The notes under the pieces were generated by a model, which had not been told where the DNA came from, searched no databases, and was given only the letters and a program-made list of their open reading frames with translations. Shown here one piece after another: positions 47,608 through 58,430 of a DNA stretch of 64,000 nucleotides. Positions within the stretch are counted from its first letter, which is position 1; the number at the start of each line of letters is the position of its first letter. The DNA comes from Lunularia cruciata (taxonomy: Eukaryota; Streptophyta; Marchantiopsida; Lunulariales; Lunulariaceae), in assembly GCA_948567375.1 (NCBI GenBank), contig OX419762.1, positions 25,064,608-25,128,607 on the forward strand, in the 5' to 3' direction. A program made the translations under genes and the position numbers.

Positions 47608-48272
47608 GCATTCGCAGGAAATTGTTGTTCAGTGCTCATTATTTCTGAGAATAGATAAAGCGAAGTGCTGTGAAGCAGTGCTCGTCGCTTGAGCTTGATT
47701 CCGAGTATCAACTTTGTAATTGTGTTTGTGAGTGTTTGGAGAAATTCGAAGTGCAAGTCAGTGTGCTTGTTGGATGTTGGATTCCACAGCCTTGATCTTC
47801 ATTCTGTGTGTTTGATCCTGAGTGAAGTGCAATCAAAGTAATGCCTTGACAGATCTGAGAGGAATTGTAGTGTTGGTAGTATTCTGCATTTGTGAGTGCA
47901 GTGCGAAGTTGATGTGAAGCAATTTTGATCGAGGAAGTTGTGCCTTCAGTGGAAGGGTGGAACACAATTCTAAGGCGAAGTCGTTTTGTAGTGAAGTGCC
48001 ATTTTTGGGAGAGCCTGAATCATCACAATCAAGATTGCTTGGAAAGATTTGATGAAGTTGTGATTATGGAGTGTTAATTTGTGACAAGACTACGAGTTAG
48101 TGCTTGTTACTCTCTTCTGGGTGTGGTTTCTACCTGAGAGACTAAAGAAGAACTCAAGAAGAACTGAAATTTTTACTTTGCTTCGTATTTGGACATTTCT
48201 GACTCGTATCTCTGCGGGAACGAACTTTACTTACCCGATTACCGCAAAAGTGATATTTGCCGGGTTGTCACA

Positions 48273-49840
48273 AATACTACCACATATTGATCCAATAGTC
48301 CCTCTAGCATCCAATGCATTTGATCCATGAAATTTTTTGAAGCATTAGTTAGCACAAAAGGTAAACCTCTATATTTGAAATGCCCTACCTTGTGCAAAAG
48401 GTAATATTTTGCAAATCCTCTCTATCAATGGGAATTTTCCAATAGTCATTTCAAAGATCCAACTTTGAGAATTATTTTGATCCACTTGCTTGATCCAAAA
48501 AGTTATCAATTTGAGGCAAGGGATATGTATTCTTCATGGTTTTTTTTTGAGGCTACAATAATCAGAACACTTCATCCTCCATCCTCCAAAGATATATTTT
48601 GTCATATGAAATCTTCTCCAATAAGTTGGTCAATGTTGATTGAAGTTCCTCTAAATTCTTTGGTGAAAGCCAATAGATTGGTCTAGTCATGGGACTACTA
48701 CTTGGCAATAGCTTTACTTTGAAAGATATATCTTGATCAAAGGATAATCCCTTTGGATGATTATCTAGAAGGAATATGTAATTCCTTTGCTAATTGCTTA
48801 GATATGTAATTCTCAAAAATCCCAAAACCAACCAAAATCTTACAACCACAACCAGATATTATACCTTGCAAGTGGATAAAATTTTCATAGGTCTAGCCTT
48901 CAATCCTATTGGAACTAATCAATTCCATAATGAGTGGCTTGATATCTCCTCTTGTACTCTTTTTTTCTATGATCATCATGCTCCACAAACAACATTTGGG
49001 CAATTGGTCATCCACTCTAGAATGGATATTCAACAATTCATTGTCCAATTTGGTAACAATAGAAGAAACCACCATTTTTTTCCAATTACTCTTGGTCTAC
49101 CATGCCAAGTTGTCTCTATTAGATGACATTAATCTCCACTAGTGTCTGCTGATCCACTTTGCATGGATGTGAAAGTTTAGGTAATACATGGATGGGTTTG
49201 CATGTTTGTGGAAGTTTAGGTCGGGACCAATTTGTGGTAACAAAGGAGTCAAAACACTTATACATCTACATAGATTCTTCTAGATGTTTGGGTTCATGTA
49301 TGGTTACTTCCAATTTGGTGTGCAATTTCAAGCTTATTAGAAACCGATCCAAAGCTTCACTTTCTTGTATGTCCAAAATCAACATCATAATATTTTAGAA
49401 TAGAGAAATACAACTTTTCATAAAACCAATTTGCCTCAAATTTGCAAGATGATCTTGTGTAGGTTATGCAACATTCACAACTTAGAATTGCCCAATGATT
49501 GCACTCTTGAAGTCTTCCCATGCCAATATTAGAACAATAAACAATCTTTGCATTTGTTCACCTAAAATTGCTACCATGTTTTTATTTCTCTATTTAAATG
49601 ACTTGAAGTTAAGAGGATTTTTCTTTGATCATCTAAGAGATTTATTGCTTCAAAATAGCATTCACAATCAAATACACAACTCAATAGATTCTTGCCTCCA
49701 AAGACCTTTGGTTTTAGGAATGGAAATCAATCTTCTTCTTCTCTAAATGATACTCTCTCCAATTACTCTTGTTGTTGATCATAAAAATCTCTTTCTTCAA
49801 ATAATCAACTAAAATGCTCAATTTGTTGTTGCATAGCAAT
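48273..49840 (-). pseudogene. Gag, protease and RT N-terminal half of chromovirus E
   Basis: The reading next to the insertion (48,273-48,360) is ALTNASKNFMDQMHWML, then LLDQYVVV, leading directly into the FLDD box at 44,494. Upstream, 48,480-48,730 matches the finger region, 48,790-48,960 the protease, and 49,140-49,830 gag, all aligned with 33,400-35,210 of element B. The frames are heavily broken, and no open frame longer than about 100 codons remains in sense. Confidence 0.75.
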
Positions 49841-50263
49841 TGTAAAAGACCAAACCCAAGGAGAGAAATAAGAATGGAAACTCACATTGGGACACTTGAA
49901 TGAGGAAAAACTCCAAATGCCTAGCATGAAATTTGGCTTTGGTATTTACAAGTAGCATACAAAACCCTTGAGAAGCTTCTCAAGAAGCTTCCTCAAGCCG
50001 CTTTCTTAGAGTGCAAGCCAGGTTAACTAGGAAGTTTCTCAAGAAGCTTCCTTCTAGAAGTCACCTTCTTGGCGTGCAGGCTAAGCTAGTTAGAAGCTTC
50101 TAGAAGTTTTCTTCTAGAAACTATCTGCTTAGGGCACAAGTTAACTAGTTGGGAAGCTTCCCAAGAAGCTTCCTAGATGCTTCTAGAATATTCTAGGTTA
50201 ATTTGGTTTATTCTCTACTTTGTTAGCCTTACTAACTATGTTGCTAAACTCCACATTGTTACA
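49841..50263 (-). repeat. Chromovirus LTR shared by elements C (3') and E (5')
   Basis: This 423-bp LTR has plus-strand ends TGTAAAAG and TTGTTACA. Bases just above 50,263 are the polypurine tract and chromodomain end of C. Bases just below 49,841 are the gag side of E. One LTR therefore serves two tandem elements. A heat-shock array (GAAGCTTCTAGAAG) is at 50,092-50,119 and a perfect TTCTAGAATATTC at 50,181-50,193. The TATA box has decayed to TGTAAATA. Confidence 0.85.
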
Positions 50264-50600
50264 TATTCCCCACCACTAGTTGGTGATGTTCTTGTCGCCA
50301 TTGAAGCTTCAAACTCTTGGATGGCCATCTGTGCATTTGGAGGTGAGAAAAAAGGTTCCTATGTGGAATCATGAAGGGGATACCCTTTCCAAAGGACCTT
50401 GTACTCCATATGTTGTTGGTGTTCGTGTTGGATGTGGCAACGTGCAAGGATATGATCAACTTGTACTCCTCATGATCATTGATAGGGATAGGGTGAGGAG
50501 GAAGTTGAATGCGAGAGGAAAAAGAAGAGGGGTTAGGAACAAAAGGTTTCAACTTGGAAATATGAAAGATAGGATGGATGCATATATGACAAGGCAAGGC
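50264..50600 (-). pseudogene. Integrase C terminus, chromodomain and polypurine tract of chromovirus C
   Basis: The minus-strand reading has HPIFHISKLKPF (integrase C-terminal block). After a frameshift it has MEYKVLWKGYPLHDST, a TAG where the chromodomain tryptophan should be, then EPFFSPPNAQMAIQEFE. The run GGTGGGGAATA directly against the LTR at 50,264 is the polypurine tract. This identifies the B/C/E/F family as chromoviruses. Confidence 0.82.
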
Positions 50601-51966
50601 AAGTCAGTAAGCAACAAGAGAGACAATTTAGGTGACATTAAAAGGTCCTATCCAATTTGAGGCAAGTTTACAAACTTGGGTATCAAGTGGGAGGGGTAGA
50701 TTACTAGAGGATAGCATAACTTTATCACCAACTTCAAAGGTGAGATCATGACGATGGTGGTCCACATACTATTGTTGATGATTCTGAGCAACAAGGAGGT
50801 GAGATTTAGCTTGTTGGAGAGATTTGGATATGGTGGTCAAGAAGGTTGAAGTATGAGGGACCTAAGATGGGGAAGGAGCAAGAAGAGAAGCTAGGACAAG
50901 CAGATCTTGGCCAAAATTGAGAAAGAAAGGAGAGAATCTGGTGATTGCCTATTTAGAATTGTTGTATGCAAACTCCGTAGCTGCATTCATCCTAATTGGT
51001 ATGGTGAATGTTGACGAAAGCTCAAAGCATATCTTCCAAGGTGCAATTTGCACATTTGGTTTTTCCATCACTTTGAGGATGATAGGATGTGGACAAAGCA
51101 AGTTTGGTGTCAAGTATCTAGAAGAGTGCTTGCCAAAACTTTCTAGTGAAGCAAGGATCACGGTTGGAGATGAGTACACATGACATCCCATGATGTTTGA
51201 ATACATTATCAAAGTAGAGTTGCGCCAAGGTTGGAGCATCCATGATATCAACCGTTGGTGCTTAATGGATTTGCTTACTAAGCTTATCCACAAACACCTC
51301 AATTGTTGTGTGACCTTGTTGTGTCTTAGGCAAGGAGGTGATGAGATCTAAGCTCACATGTTTCCAATGAGTAGTTGGAATAGGAAGTGGCTGAAGGAGT
51401 CCACTCGGCTTCTGGTTACTAGCCTTGTTGCATTGATAACTCTCACATGATCATACAAACTCTCAAACATCTCGTGTCATGTTGGGCCACCATAATTGGC
51501 ATTGGAAGGTACCCAAGGTCTTGTCCACCCCCATGTGACCAGCTATTGGTAGATCATGGGCTTCTTGAAGGCGCACAAGTCGGAGATCACCTTTGGCTGG
51601 AACATAGATCCGGTCTGCATGGAATAGAAGGCATTCCTTGAAGGAGAAGGTGTTGTAATCCTTGTTGCCTGTTGTCAAATGACCATGCACTATTTGGAAG
51701 AAGGGACCTTGTTGTAGAGTTGACCAAAACTTGTTATGGACTGTAGGGTCAATTGACACTGTCGTAATTGTTGTCATGATGAGAGGAAGAGACTTCAAAT
51801 CAGGTCGTCGTGATAGAGCATCAAGGATGACATGGAACCAATCTGGTTTGTTCTCAAGTTTGATGTCAAACAATTGGAGTTGCTCTTCCCATTGATGATG
51901 TTGACTCTTCATGTGTTCCAAGTGTAAGGACTGCAACAATGGCTTGTGATCAGTTTGCTTGATCAA
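50600..51966 (-). pseudogene. RNase H end and integrase of chromovirus C
   Basis: The frame at 51,966-51,463 is open for 167 codons: QTDHKPLLQSLHLEH, a DALSRRPDLK block (end of RNase H), the integrase start FHADRIYVPAKGDLRLV, and the finger HDLPIAGHMGVDKTLG. The integrase core at 51,302-50,949 is frameshifted but still shows a VFVDKLSK-like start and an EFAYNNSK end. Confidence 0.82.
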
Positions 51967-52026
51967 TTGTTTCTCTAAGAGATAATGCTTCCATACCTTG
52001 GTGGTATATACTATTGCAAGTTGTTC

Positions 52027-52609
52027 CTAATCCCAAGCAGAGTAATTTCTTTTAGCTGTATTTAGTCGGCAAGACACAAAGGCAATTGGATGTAGTCCAT
52101 ATGGGAATTCTTGTTGCAACACAACTCCAATTGCAAAGTTAGAAGCATCAAAATCAACCACACAAGGCAGTTGAGGATCATATGGTTGAAGAATGGGTCT
52201 TGAAGACACCATATGGTTTAACTTCTGGAATGTTTCTTCATGCTTGGTGGTCCAATGGAAGGTTGAGTTCTTTCCCAAGAGGTCAATCAATGGTGCAACC
52301 ACATGAGCATAATAGTGGATGAACCATCGATAAAAACTGGTCAATCCATTGAACACCTATACTTTTGTAGCATCCTTCAAGGTAGGCCAATTAGTAATGG
52401 CCTCGATTTTCTCTTCTTTCATCTTGATCCCCTCTGATGAGATCTTATGACCCAAGAAGGTAACCCTCTTCTTCCAAAAGGCACACTTTGACTTCTTGCA
52501 GTAAAATTTCCATTGTTGTAGTCGTCTTATGACTTCTTGCATATGATTCATGTGTTCTGCCTTTGTCTTGCTATAGATTAAGATATCATCCAATAACACC
52601 ACCACGGAC
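52027..52609 (-). pseudogene. RT C-terminal half and RNase H start of chromovirus C
   Basis: The frame at 52,632-52,357 begins inside the inserted element, then reads SVVVLLDDILIYSKTKAEHMNHMQEVI (box residues LLDD at about 52,597-52,586) and TFLGHKISSEGIKM. The frame at 52,356-52,027 adds MFNGLTSFYRWFI, FHWTTKHEE and CVVDFDASNFAIGVVLQQ. A single stop near 52,357 separates them. Insertion of D lies ten bases before the corresponding site in chromovirus E. Confidence 0.85.
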
Positions 52610-53461
52610 TGTGACAACCCGGCAAATATCACTTTTGCGGTAATCGGGTAAGTAAAGTTTGTTCCCGCAGAGATACGAGTCAGAAATGTCCAAATACGAA
52701 GTCAAACAGTAACATGTAGTTCTTCTTGGTTGCGTCTTTAATCTCTCAGGTAGAAACCACACCCAGAAGAGAGTAACAAGCACTGATTTGCAGTCTTGTC
52801 ACAAATTAACACTCCATAATCAAAACTCCATCAAATCTTTCCAAACAATCTTGATTCTGATGATTCAAGCTCTCCCAAAAACGGCACTTCACTGCAAAAT
52901 GACTTTGCCTCAGAATTGTGTTCCACCTCTCCACTGAAGGCACAACTTCCTCAATCAAAATTGCTTCACATCAACTTTGCACTGCACTCACAAATGCAGA
53001 ATACTACCAACACTATAATTCCTCTCAGATTTGTCAAGGCATTGCTTCAATTGCACTTCACTCAAGATCAAACACACAAAATGAAGATTAAGGTTGTGGA
53101 ATCCAACATCCAACAAACACACTGACTTGCACTTTGAATTTCTCCAAACACTCACAAACACAAGTACAATGTTGATACTTGGAATCAAGCTCAAGCGACA
53201 AGCACTGCTTCACAGCACTTTGCTTTATCTATTCTCAGAAATTATGAGCACTGAACAACATTTGACTGTAAATGCCACTCTTAAGTAGTGAATCAATTGA
53301 CAGTTCTAACAACTATACCGTTCTACAACAACTCTTCTAGCCTGCAGATGCAAAATGACAATGCACTTCTTCATATCTGCCTCTTCAAATCTCAAATTGG
53401 TTACTAATCCGATCCGATGTCTACTTTGTCCTTGGCTTTCAAACCCAAACCTGAAGTAACT

Positions 53462-55956
53462 TTACTTCCTAATTCTGTCCTCGGGTTTCACATCTTCTAC
53501 TTCTTCTACCAGATCCAGCAATTCTCTTTCCTGATCTGAAATTCCACTAGTGGGTAATCTATCTAACTCCTTATCTCCCGACCCACTCTTCTCTAATGTC
53601 TCCATCGGTAATTCCAAAGACATTTGGACTCCTATGTTATCTACTTCGGGTTTTGCTTCAACATCTTTCCAAAGTTTTTCTAGCTCTATTTTCACTAAGT
53701 CTAATCTAATTGAAATGTTTTCTTCTACCTCTAATATCTTCCTATCTACACAAGTTCTCAATTTGATCAACAAGGCATTCATCTCGGTGTCTATTGCCTG
53801 TCTTCGCCTCGTCTCCTGCACCAACAACTTCAACTCATGCAGTCTCGCTTCTTCAATTCAAACGTTGGCCTTTGTACTCAACATGGCATTCATCTGGAGG
53901 ACAATTTCCTTTATCGGCTCCAATCTTGTCTTCCTTTCTCGTTCCCGATCTGCTTTCACCGTCTCCTTCTCCTTCTCCTTCTGAACTACCTTCTCCTCCT
54001 GATTACAAAGTAATTCTTGTAATTGGTCTTCTTCTCTACATCGCGCCGCCAACTCTTGTTGCCAAAGTTGCTTCTTCTCTTCCATACTCTCCATCACTCT
54101 ATCGAGCTCTTGATCCTTTGCTGCTTCTCTCGCCATAGCATGGATAACTTCTACTCTTGAATCAGCAAATTGCTGCTTCAAGATCTCGTATTCAGCTACT
54201 TGTCTCTCCCTTGCTATGTCACTTTTCTTCACAAGCTCCTCTCAATAGCTCACTTCCCTCTTCAGGTCTTCAATTACCTGACTTCTCTCTACTGCCTTCG
54301 CTTGCAGTACTTCCCTTTCCTCCTCACCTCGGGTTACACTCTTCTTCAACTCCGAGTTCTCTTCTTCTAATCTCGCCAATACCTGCAATACAGTCTTTAC
54401 CTCTGGACAAGTCGACTGCATCTCCTTCTTCTTGTGCTTCAACTTCACCAACAATGGGCACACGATCTCTCGTAGGTAATCCACTCCATCACTGGCAACT
54501 ACTTCCTCAGACCACAGAGTGGTGAGAAGAGAGACCACAGAGTGGTCTCTCTTCTCACTTCGTGTTCTCCCGATACTCGCCTTCTTCTTTGCAGTCTTCG
54601 TATCGGAATCGACACCTCACTTCTCGAGCTTTCTCCGACCTCTTCTTTCACTTTACTTGGCCTTGCATCACACTTTGCCTTACGTCTCGAGCAAACTCCT
54701 CGCTGTACTGCGATCTTCCTTTCCTCGGGCACAGTTATTTCATCTTCCAACTGCATGTTGTCTTTGGCTTCCACCTTGGCTTGCACTTCTTCTTTGTATT
54801 CTTCAGCCGCTGGCGCCGATATCATCTCTCCACCTTCATCACTCTTGCTGCTTGTTCCTCCACTTTGCAACGTTAGCTCAGGCTCCTCCTCGTGTTCCGA
54901 GTCTTCAGTTTTGAGCTCGGCATCTCCTTCTGAGTCTTCATCCTCCGACTCAATCACCACCATACTTCACCTCGGGTTACTTCTCTACATCTTCTAAGGT
55001 TTCTTGCTTTCTTCAGCTTCACCTTGCCGACCTTTCTTCTTCATCGGGGTACTCATTGTGACCTCCATGTTCTTCCCTGTCTTTGCGTAGTAGTCGTCAG
55101 TGCTCCTCATCTGCAAGATGTACTTCTGCTCCTCGACATCGACCTCCTTTCAAACATCTGGATGGAAATGCGACACCATCCGAGTCCGCTCCGCCAAGTT
55201 CAGCAAGTTGAGCCCAAGGTAGAAGTGTGCTGCAAATGGCACAATATAGTGTGGAGGCAACTTATCCCGCAAATTCCACACCATCTGCCTTGTTCTCCCG
55301 TGAAAACACCTTGCCTAATTGATTGGTTCTCCTGCAAACAACTTATGGAAGAACACCGCTTGGTGTTTCATCACATAAGTGGTTCTCTCTGGCTTTAGGA
55401 TAGCCATCAGAGCACTCACGATCCCTCTCTTCACAGGGTCTTTGTAGCTCTCAACCTTGTACTCATTCTTTGTCCGTTTTGATGAGAAGGCATCTCTCAC
55501 CTCTTGAGTTTCCTAGGCTATCTCTCCCTTTCCCAAGAACATGGCTCCTTGCTCCGAGCCTGCTTCCTTCTCAAGTACAAGTCTCCAATCCGACTCTGTT
55601 CAGCGAGCCGGATTTTGTCTCTTCCCCTCTTCCTCGGGTCCATCGAGACACTTACTCTTGATGATTTCTGTCATGAATCCTGGAAAAATTACATTCCAGT
55701 TCCATGCTAGAAAGGTGATCCAAAGTCGGCTCAAGACTTTGATCCTCGCTATCACATCTAACCTCCGAATTGCATGATTTCTCACTGCAAATTCGGAGTT
55801 CTTCTTCGCTCCTCCTATCTCTTCTACCTTCTCACTTTCTCTCAATTTCACTCTTGTGACTTTGCCCTTGCGCACTAACACAATACCAACTCTATTTCCC
55901 TTTCCCCAATCACCTGCAAGACAACTTCTCAGCGGCAAAGGAAAATTACTCGACAT
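53462..55956 (-). pseudogene. LTR-encoded protein in the 3' LTR of element D, broken
   Basis: Collinear with 44,856-47,478. N-terminal pieces lie at 55,956-55,600 and 55,500-55,315. The acidic part at 54,963-54,499 reads through the point where the 44-kb copy is frameshifted (KAKCDARPSKVKEEVGESS), showing that N-terminal and coiled-coil parts belong to one protein. Coiled coil is at 54,538-54,242, 54,232-53,858 and 53,833-53,462. The MGG start has become ATA. A TGA at about 55,153 replaces an Arg codon and is shared with the 5' LTR copy. A 17-bp-arm hairpin at 54,522-54,558 shifts the frame. Confidence 0.75.
54522..54558. repeat. Perfect 17-bp-arm hairpin in the 3' LTR of element D
   Basis: GTGAGAAGAGAGACCAC, then AGA, then the exact reverse complement. 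A further direct copy of GACCACAGAGTGGT lies next to it at about 54,510-54,523. The other LTR copies lack the hairpin, so it is a local insertion or templated error that disrupts the coiled-coil frame. Confidence 0.85.
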
Positions 55957-56370
55957 TTCGTTGTTGCAATTTTGATTTTTATAGAGTTGCGCTTCTTCAT
56001 CTTTTGTCGCTTCAAGTTTCTACCAAGAAATCACACCTCCGGCATGCATTCTATCATTGTCAATCAACCTTTGCGCGTATGGGCCGCCAGTTTTAAAATG
56101 GCCCCCTCTTGAATTTCTTACCCCGACAAAAGGTTGTTAGACTGTCTTTGCCTCGGGTCGAGCTCCCCCCGATACGAAGACAATTTACTTTGGGTTGTAT
56201 GTTGAGAGGGCATTTCCGAGTACTTCGCCTTATGACCCGAAGTCACTTTACTTTGGGGTTCATCCCGAAGACTCTTTTCTTTGCCTTCTTTGGCCATACA
56301 AGTGCAATCTGACTTCTCTATACACTTCTTCTCCTTTATTTTGAGAAAAACAAAAAATGTGGGCACCACA

Positions 56371-56388
56371 TAGCCCCTCCCTCAAATG
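56371..56388 (-). promoter_or_regulatory. Polypurine tract of element D
   Basis: The minus strand reads CATTTGAGGGAGGGGCTA immediately before the 3' LTR start TGTGGTGCCC. Its position proves that the 3.76-kb unit is the LTR of this gypsy element. Confidence 0.88.
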
Positions 56389-56474
56389 TGAGCGTCCTTG
56401 TGAACATAGACCTTGAGTGTTTTAGAAACTTCCGAGTCTATGGTCTAATATCTCCAAACTCTCCACCCATTTAC

Positions 56475-57602
56475 TCAAGTGGAAAAAGGATTACCTTCCA
56501 AGTCTACGAGCTGCATGGACCCATTTTCGTAAAGATGAAGAACTTGATAGGGACCTATCCATCTCAAATGCAACTTGCCTAGAAAAAATATTCGGTGATT
56601 GTCATATAACAAAACCAAATCCCCTTCTCGTACAGTCACAGGCTTGATTCTCTTATCGTGCCTGACTTTCCTCTGTGCTTGTACTTCTTTTGTGGTTTGC
56701 ATTGCATCATCTCTTTTCTCTTCTAACCACATCAGTTGATGAATCCGAAGATCCTGACTTTCTTCTTCCGACATTCGTTCTTCACAAAGAACCCGATATG
56801 TCGGAACCTCAAATTCAACTGGCAGTATGGGATGCAAGCCATATGTCAAGAAGTACGGAGTTTGTTTGGTTGTAATCTTCTCTGTCATTCGATATGCCCA
56901 TAACATGGCTGGTAATTTTGTATCCCAGTCATAGGCATAATTGACAGTCACCTTATTCAAAATTTTACAGAGTAACCCATTTACTTTTTCCGTTAAGCCA
57001 TTTGCTTTTGGGTTGTAAGGAGTCATCTTCCGATGCTTAATCTGAAAGTACTTGGTTAACGCCTCCATTACAGAGTTCAAAAAATGTGTTCCTCGGTCAC
57101 TGACCAATTCCAAAGGACACCCATATCGGGAGATGATGTTTTGAAAGAAAAATTCCGCCACAATTTTAGCATCATCTCTGCGAGTTGCTTCCGCTTCGAC
57201 CATCTTGGTAGCATAGTCAGTGCAAACCAAAATGTAGCGCTTTCTTGTCACTCGGGTCACTGGTTGAATGGGACCCACAAAATCAATTCCCCATTTCTCG
57301 AATGGGGCCAAAGGCAAAATTGGTCTCAAAGGCCATTGAGAAGTAGCCGTCGGCTTCCCTATTCTCTGACAAGCATCACAGCTTCGGATATGAGCATGCA
57401 CATCTTTGTACATTGTAGGCCACCAATACCCTGCCAAAAGAATTTTCTTTACAATATTCTTCAGAGCATAGTGTCCTCCCGATGATTTGGAGTGTAAAGA
57501 TTCAATCACTCCTCCTACTTCGTATGACTCCAAGCATCGCCAAAGTACTTTGTCTTTGCACATCTTAAATAAAATGCTGTGTTTAAGCTGGTACGGCCTC
57601 AT
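56475..57602 (-). CDS. Integrase of element D (nearly intact)
   Basis: Integrase joins element DNA to the host genome. The zinc finger (HSKSSGGHYALKNIV, then CDACQR) has all four HHCC ligands. The catalytic D, D and E are present in EKWGIDFVGPI, LVSDRGTHF and NPKANGLTEKVNG. The C-terminal part includes KPVTVREGDLVLLYD and LRWIGPYQVL. A TGA at 56,475-56,477, where the family would have Trp, is followed by VNGWR, so the original end was about 15 codons further. No chromodomain follows. The frame continues from RNase H upstream with only one TAG (57,624-57,626) between them. It would have been part of a Pol polyprotein and has no start codon of its own. Confidence 0.85.
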   Translation of the reverse strand: MRPYQLKHSILFKMCKDKVLWRCLESYEVGGVIESLHSKSSGGHYALKNIVKKILLAGYWWPTMYKDVHAHIRSCDACQRIGKPTATSQWPLRPILPLAPFEKWGIDFVGPIQPVTRVTRKRYILVCTDYATKMVEAEATRRDDAKIVAEFFFQNIISRYGCPLELVSDRGTHFLNSVMEALTKYFQIKHRKMTPYNPKANGLTEKVNGLLCKILNKVTVNYAYDWDTKLPAMLWAYRMTEKITTKQTPYFLTYGLHPILPVEFEVPTYRVLCEERMSEEESQDLRIHQLMWLEEKRDDAMQTTKEVQAQRKVRHDKRIKPVTVREGDLVLLYDNHRIFFLGKLHLRWIGPYQVLHLYENGSMQLVDLEGNPFST

Positions 57603-57623
57603 TTTCCTGAGAAAGACTGCCCT

Positions 57624-58430
57624 CTATTTTGGGTCCATCCCCTTAGGACAATGGAGAGTATTCAGATAATTATATTCAGCTACATACCTTGTACTTCGCA
57701 TTGCTGATAAGTGATACAACTCTTTGTCAGGGAACCAATTGTCAATTTCCCACTCCTGGTCTTGAGTTTCTAACCTGGACAGGAAGTCCGCATTCAAATG
57801 CAAAGCTCCCTTCCTTACTTGTACAGTATACGTGAACTCTTGTAACAACAAGATCCATCTTGCAATTTGTCCTGATAAATCTGCCTTCTTGACCAAATGT
57901 TGCAATGCGTAATGGTCCACATAGAAGACAAACTCATACCCCAACAAATAATGATGAAATTTCTTGTAGGCATACACCATTCCGAGTGCTTCTCTTTCAA
58001 TCGTCGAATAATTCTTTTTAGAGACTGAAAGTTGTCGGCTGGCATAATACACCGGGTAGTCCTTCTTCTTCTTGTCCTTCTGACTTAAGATGACTCCGAT
58101 GGCCATGGACAAAGTGTCCACATATACATGAAAAGGGATGTCCCAATTTGGGGCCCTCATAACTGGTGCTTCAACCAACTTTTTCTTCAATACCTGGAAA
58201 GCTTCTTCTTGATTTGCTTCCCACAGATAGTCTTTGGATTTCTTCAGAAGCTTTGTAAGTGGCGCAGCAAGTACTGCATAGTTTGACACAAAGCGTCTGT
58301 AATATCCGACATGTCTTAAGAAGGCTCTCAGCTCCCTCATGTTCTTCGGGGATTCCAAAGCTGCAATTATCTTGACCTTCTCAACATCGACTTCAATACC
58401 TCGGCTTGACACCCGATGCCCCACTCGGCT
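57624..58430 (-). pseudogene. RT C terminus and RNase H of element D
   Basis: The frame begins at the deletion junction with GHRVSSRGIEVDVEKVK (RT connection region) and LRAFLRHVGYYRRFV, so the catalytic RT palm is gone. RNase H follows: HVYVDTLSMAIGVILSQ (first Asp), STIEREALGMVYAYKKF (Glu), FVFYVDHYALQHL (Asp) and LNADFLSR. The usual DAS reads DTL. The frame ends at TAG 57,624, probably an original CAG. The open frame extends upstream across the junction into the 5' LTR. Confidence 0.85.

Larger units (their letters stand above)
44495..48272 (+). mobile_element. Giant solo LTR of the D family with perfect target duplication (copy 2)
   Basis: This 3,778-bp unit begins TGTGGTGCCCACA and ends GGGTTGTCACA. 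AATAC occurs immediately on both sides (44,490-44,494 and 48,273-48,277), a perfect 5-bp target-site duplication, so these are true LTR ends of an integrated element whose internal part was removed by LTR-LTR recombination. It holds a long sense reading frame, a TATA box in front of it and a TATA-like box behind it. It is the best-preserved copy in the window. Confidence 0.92.
42830..49840 (-). mobile_element. Chromovirus E, split by giant LTR copy 2 and truncated by copia 3
   Basis: The minus-strand order from 49,840 downwards is gag (49,830-49,140), protease (about 48,900-48,790), reverse transcriptase (48,730-48,273, then 44,494-44,150), RNase H (44,120-43,700) and integrase (43,480-42,830). 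The giant LTR at 44,495-48,272 interrupts reverse transcriptase and is flanked by AATAC on both sides. The integrase C terminus and 3' LTR are missing beyond the copia LTR at 42,830. Its 5' LTR is 49,841-50,263, shared with element C. The 300 bp that separate LTR and gag in element B appear deleted here. All genes carry stops. Confidence 0.82.
52610..56370 (-). repeat. 3' LTR of element D (3,761 bp, carries a reading frame)
   Basis: Plus-strand ends are TGTGACAACCC and GGGCACCACA. It is the same unit as the solo LTR 44,495-48,272. The first TATA box is near 55,975 (minus) and the second TATA-like box near 53,280. Confidence 0.9.

Noticed and set aside
44495-48272. The giant repeat as a host gene family or DNA transposon
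   Set aside because: The 5-bp duplication, TG...CA ends, TATA boxes in U3-like position and the polypurine tract beside the D copy fit an LTR. No transposase or terminal inverted repeats are seen.
50280-50660. Basic plus-strand frame of 126 codons
   Set aside because: It is antisense to the integrase C terminus and chromodomain of chromovirus C.
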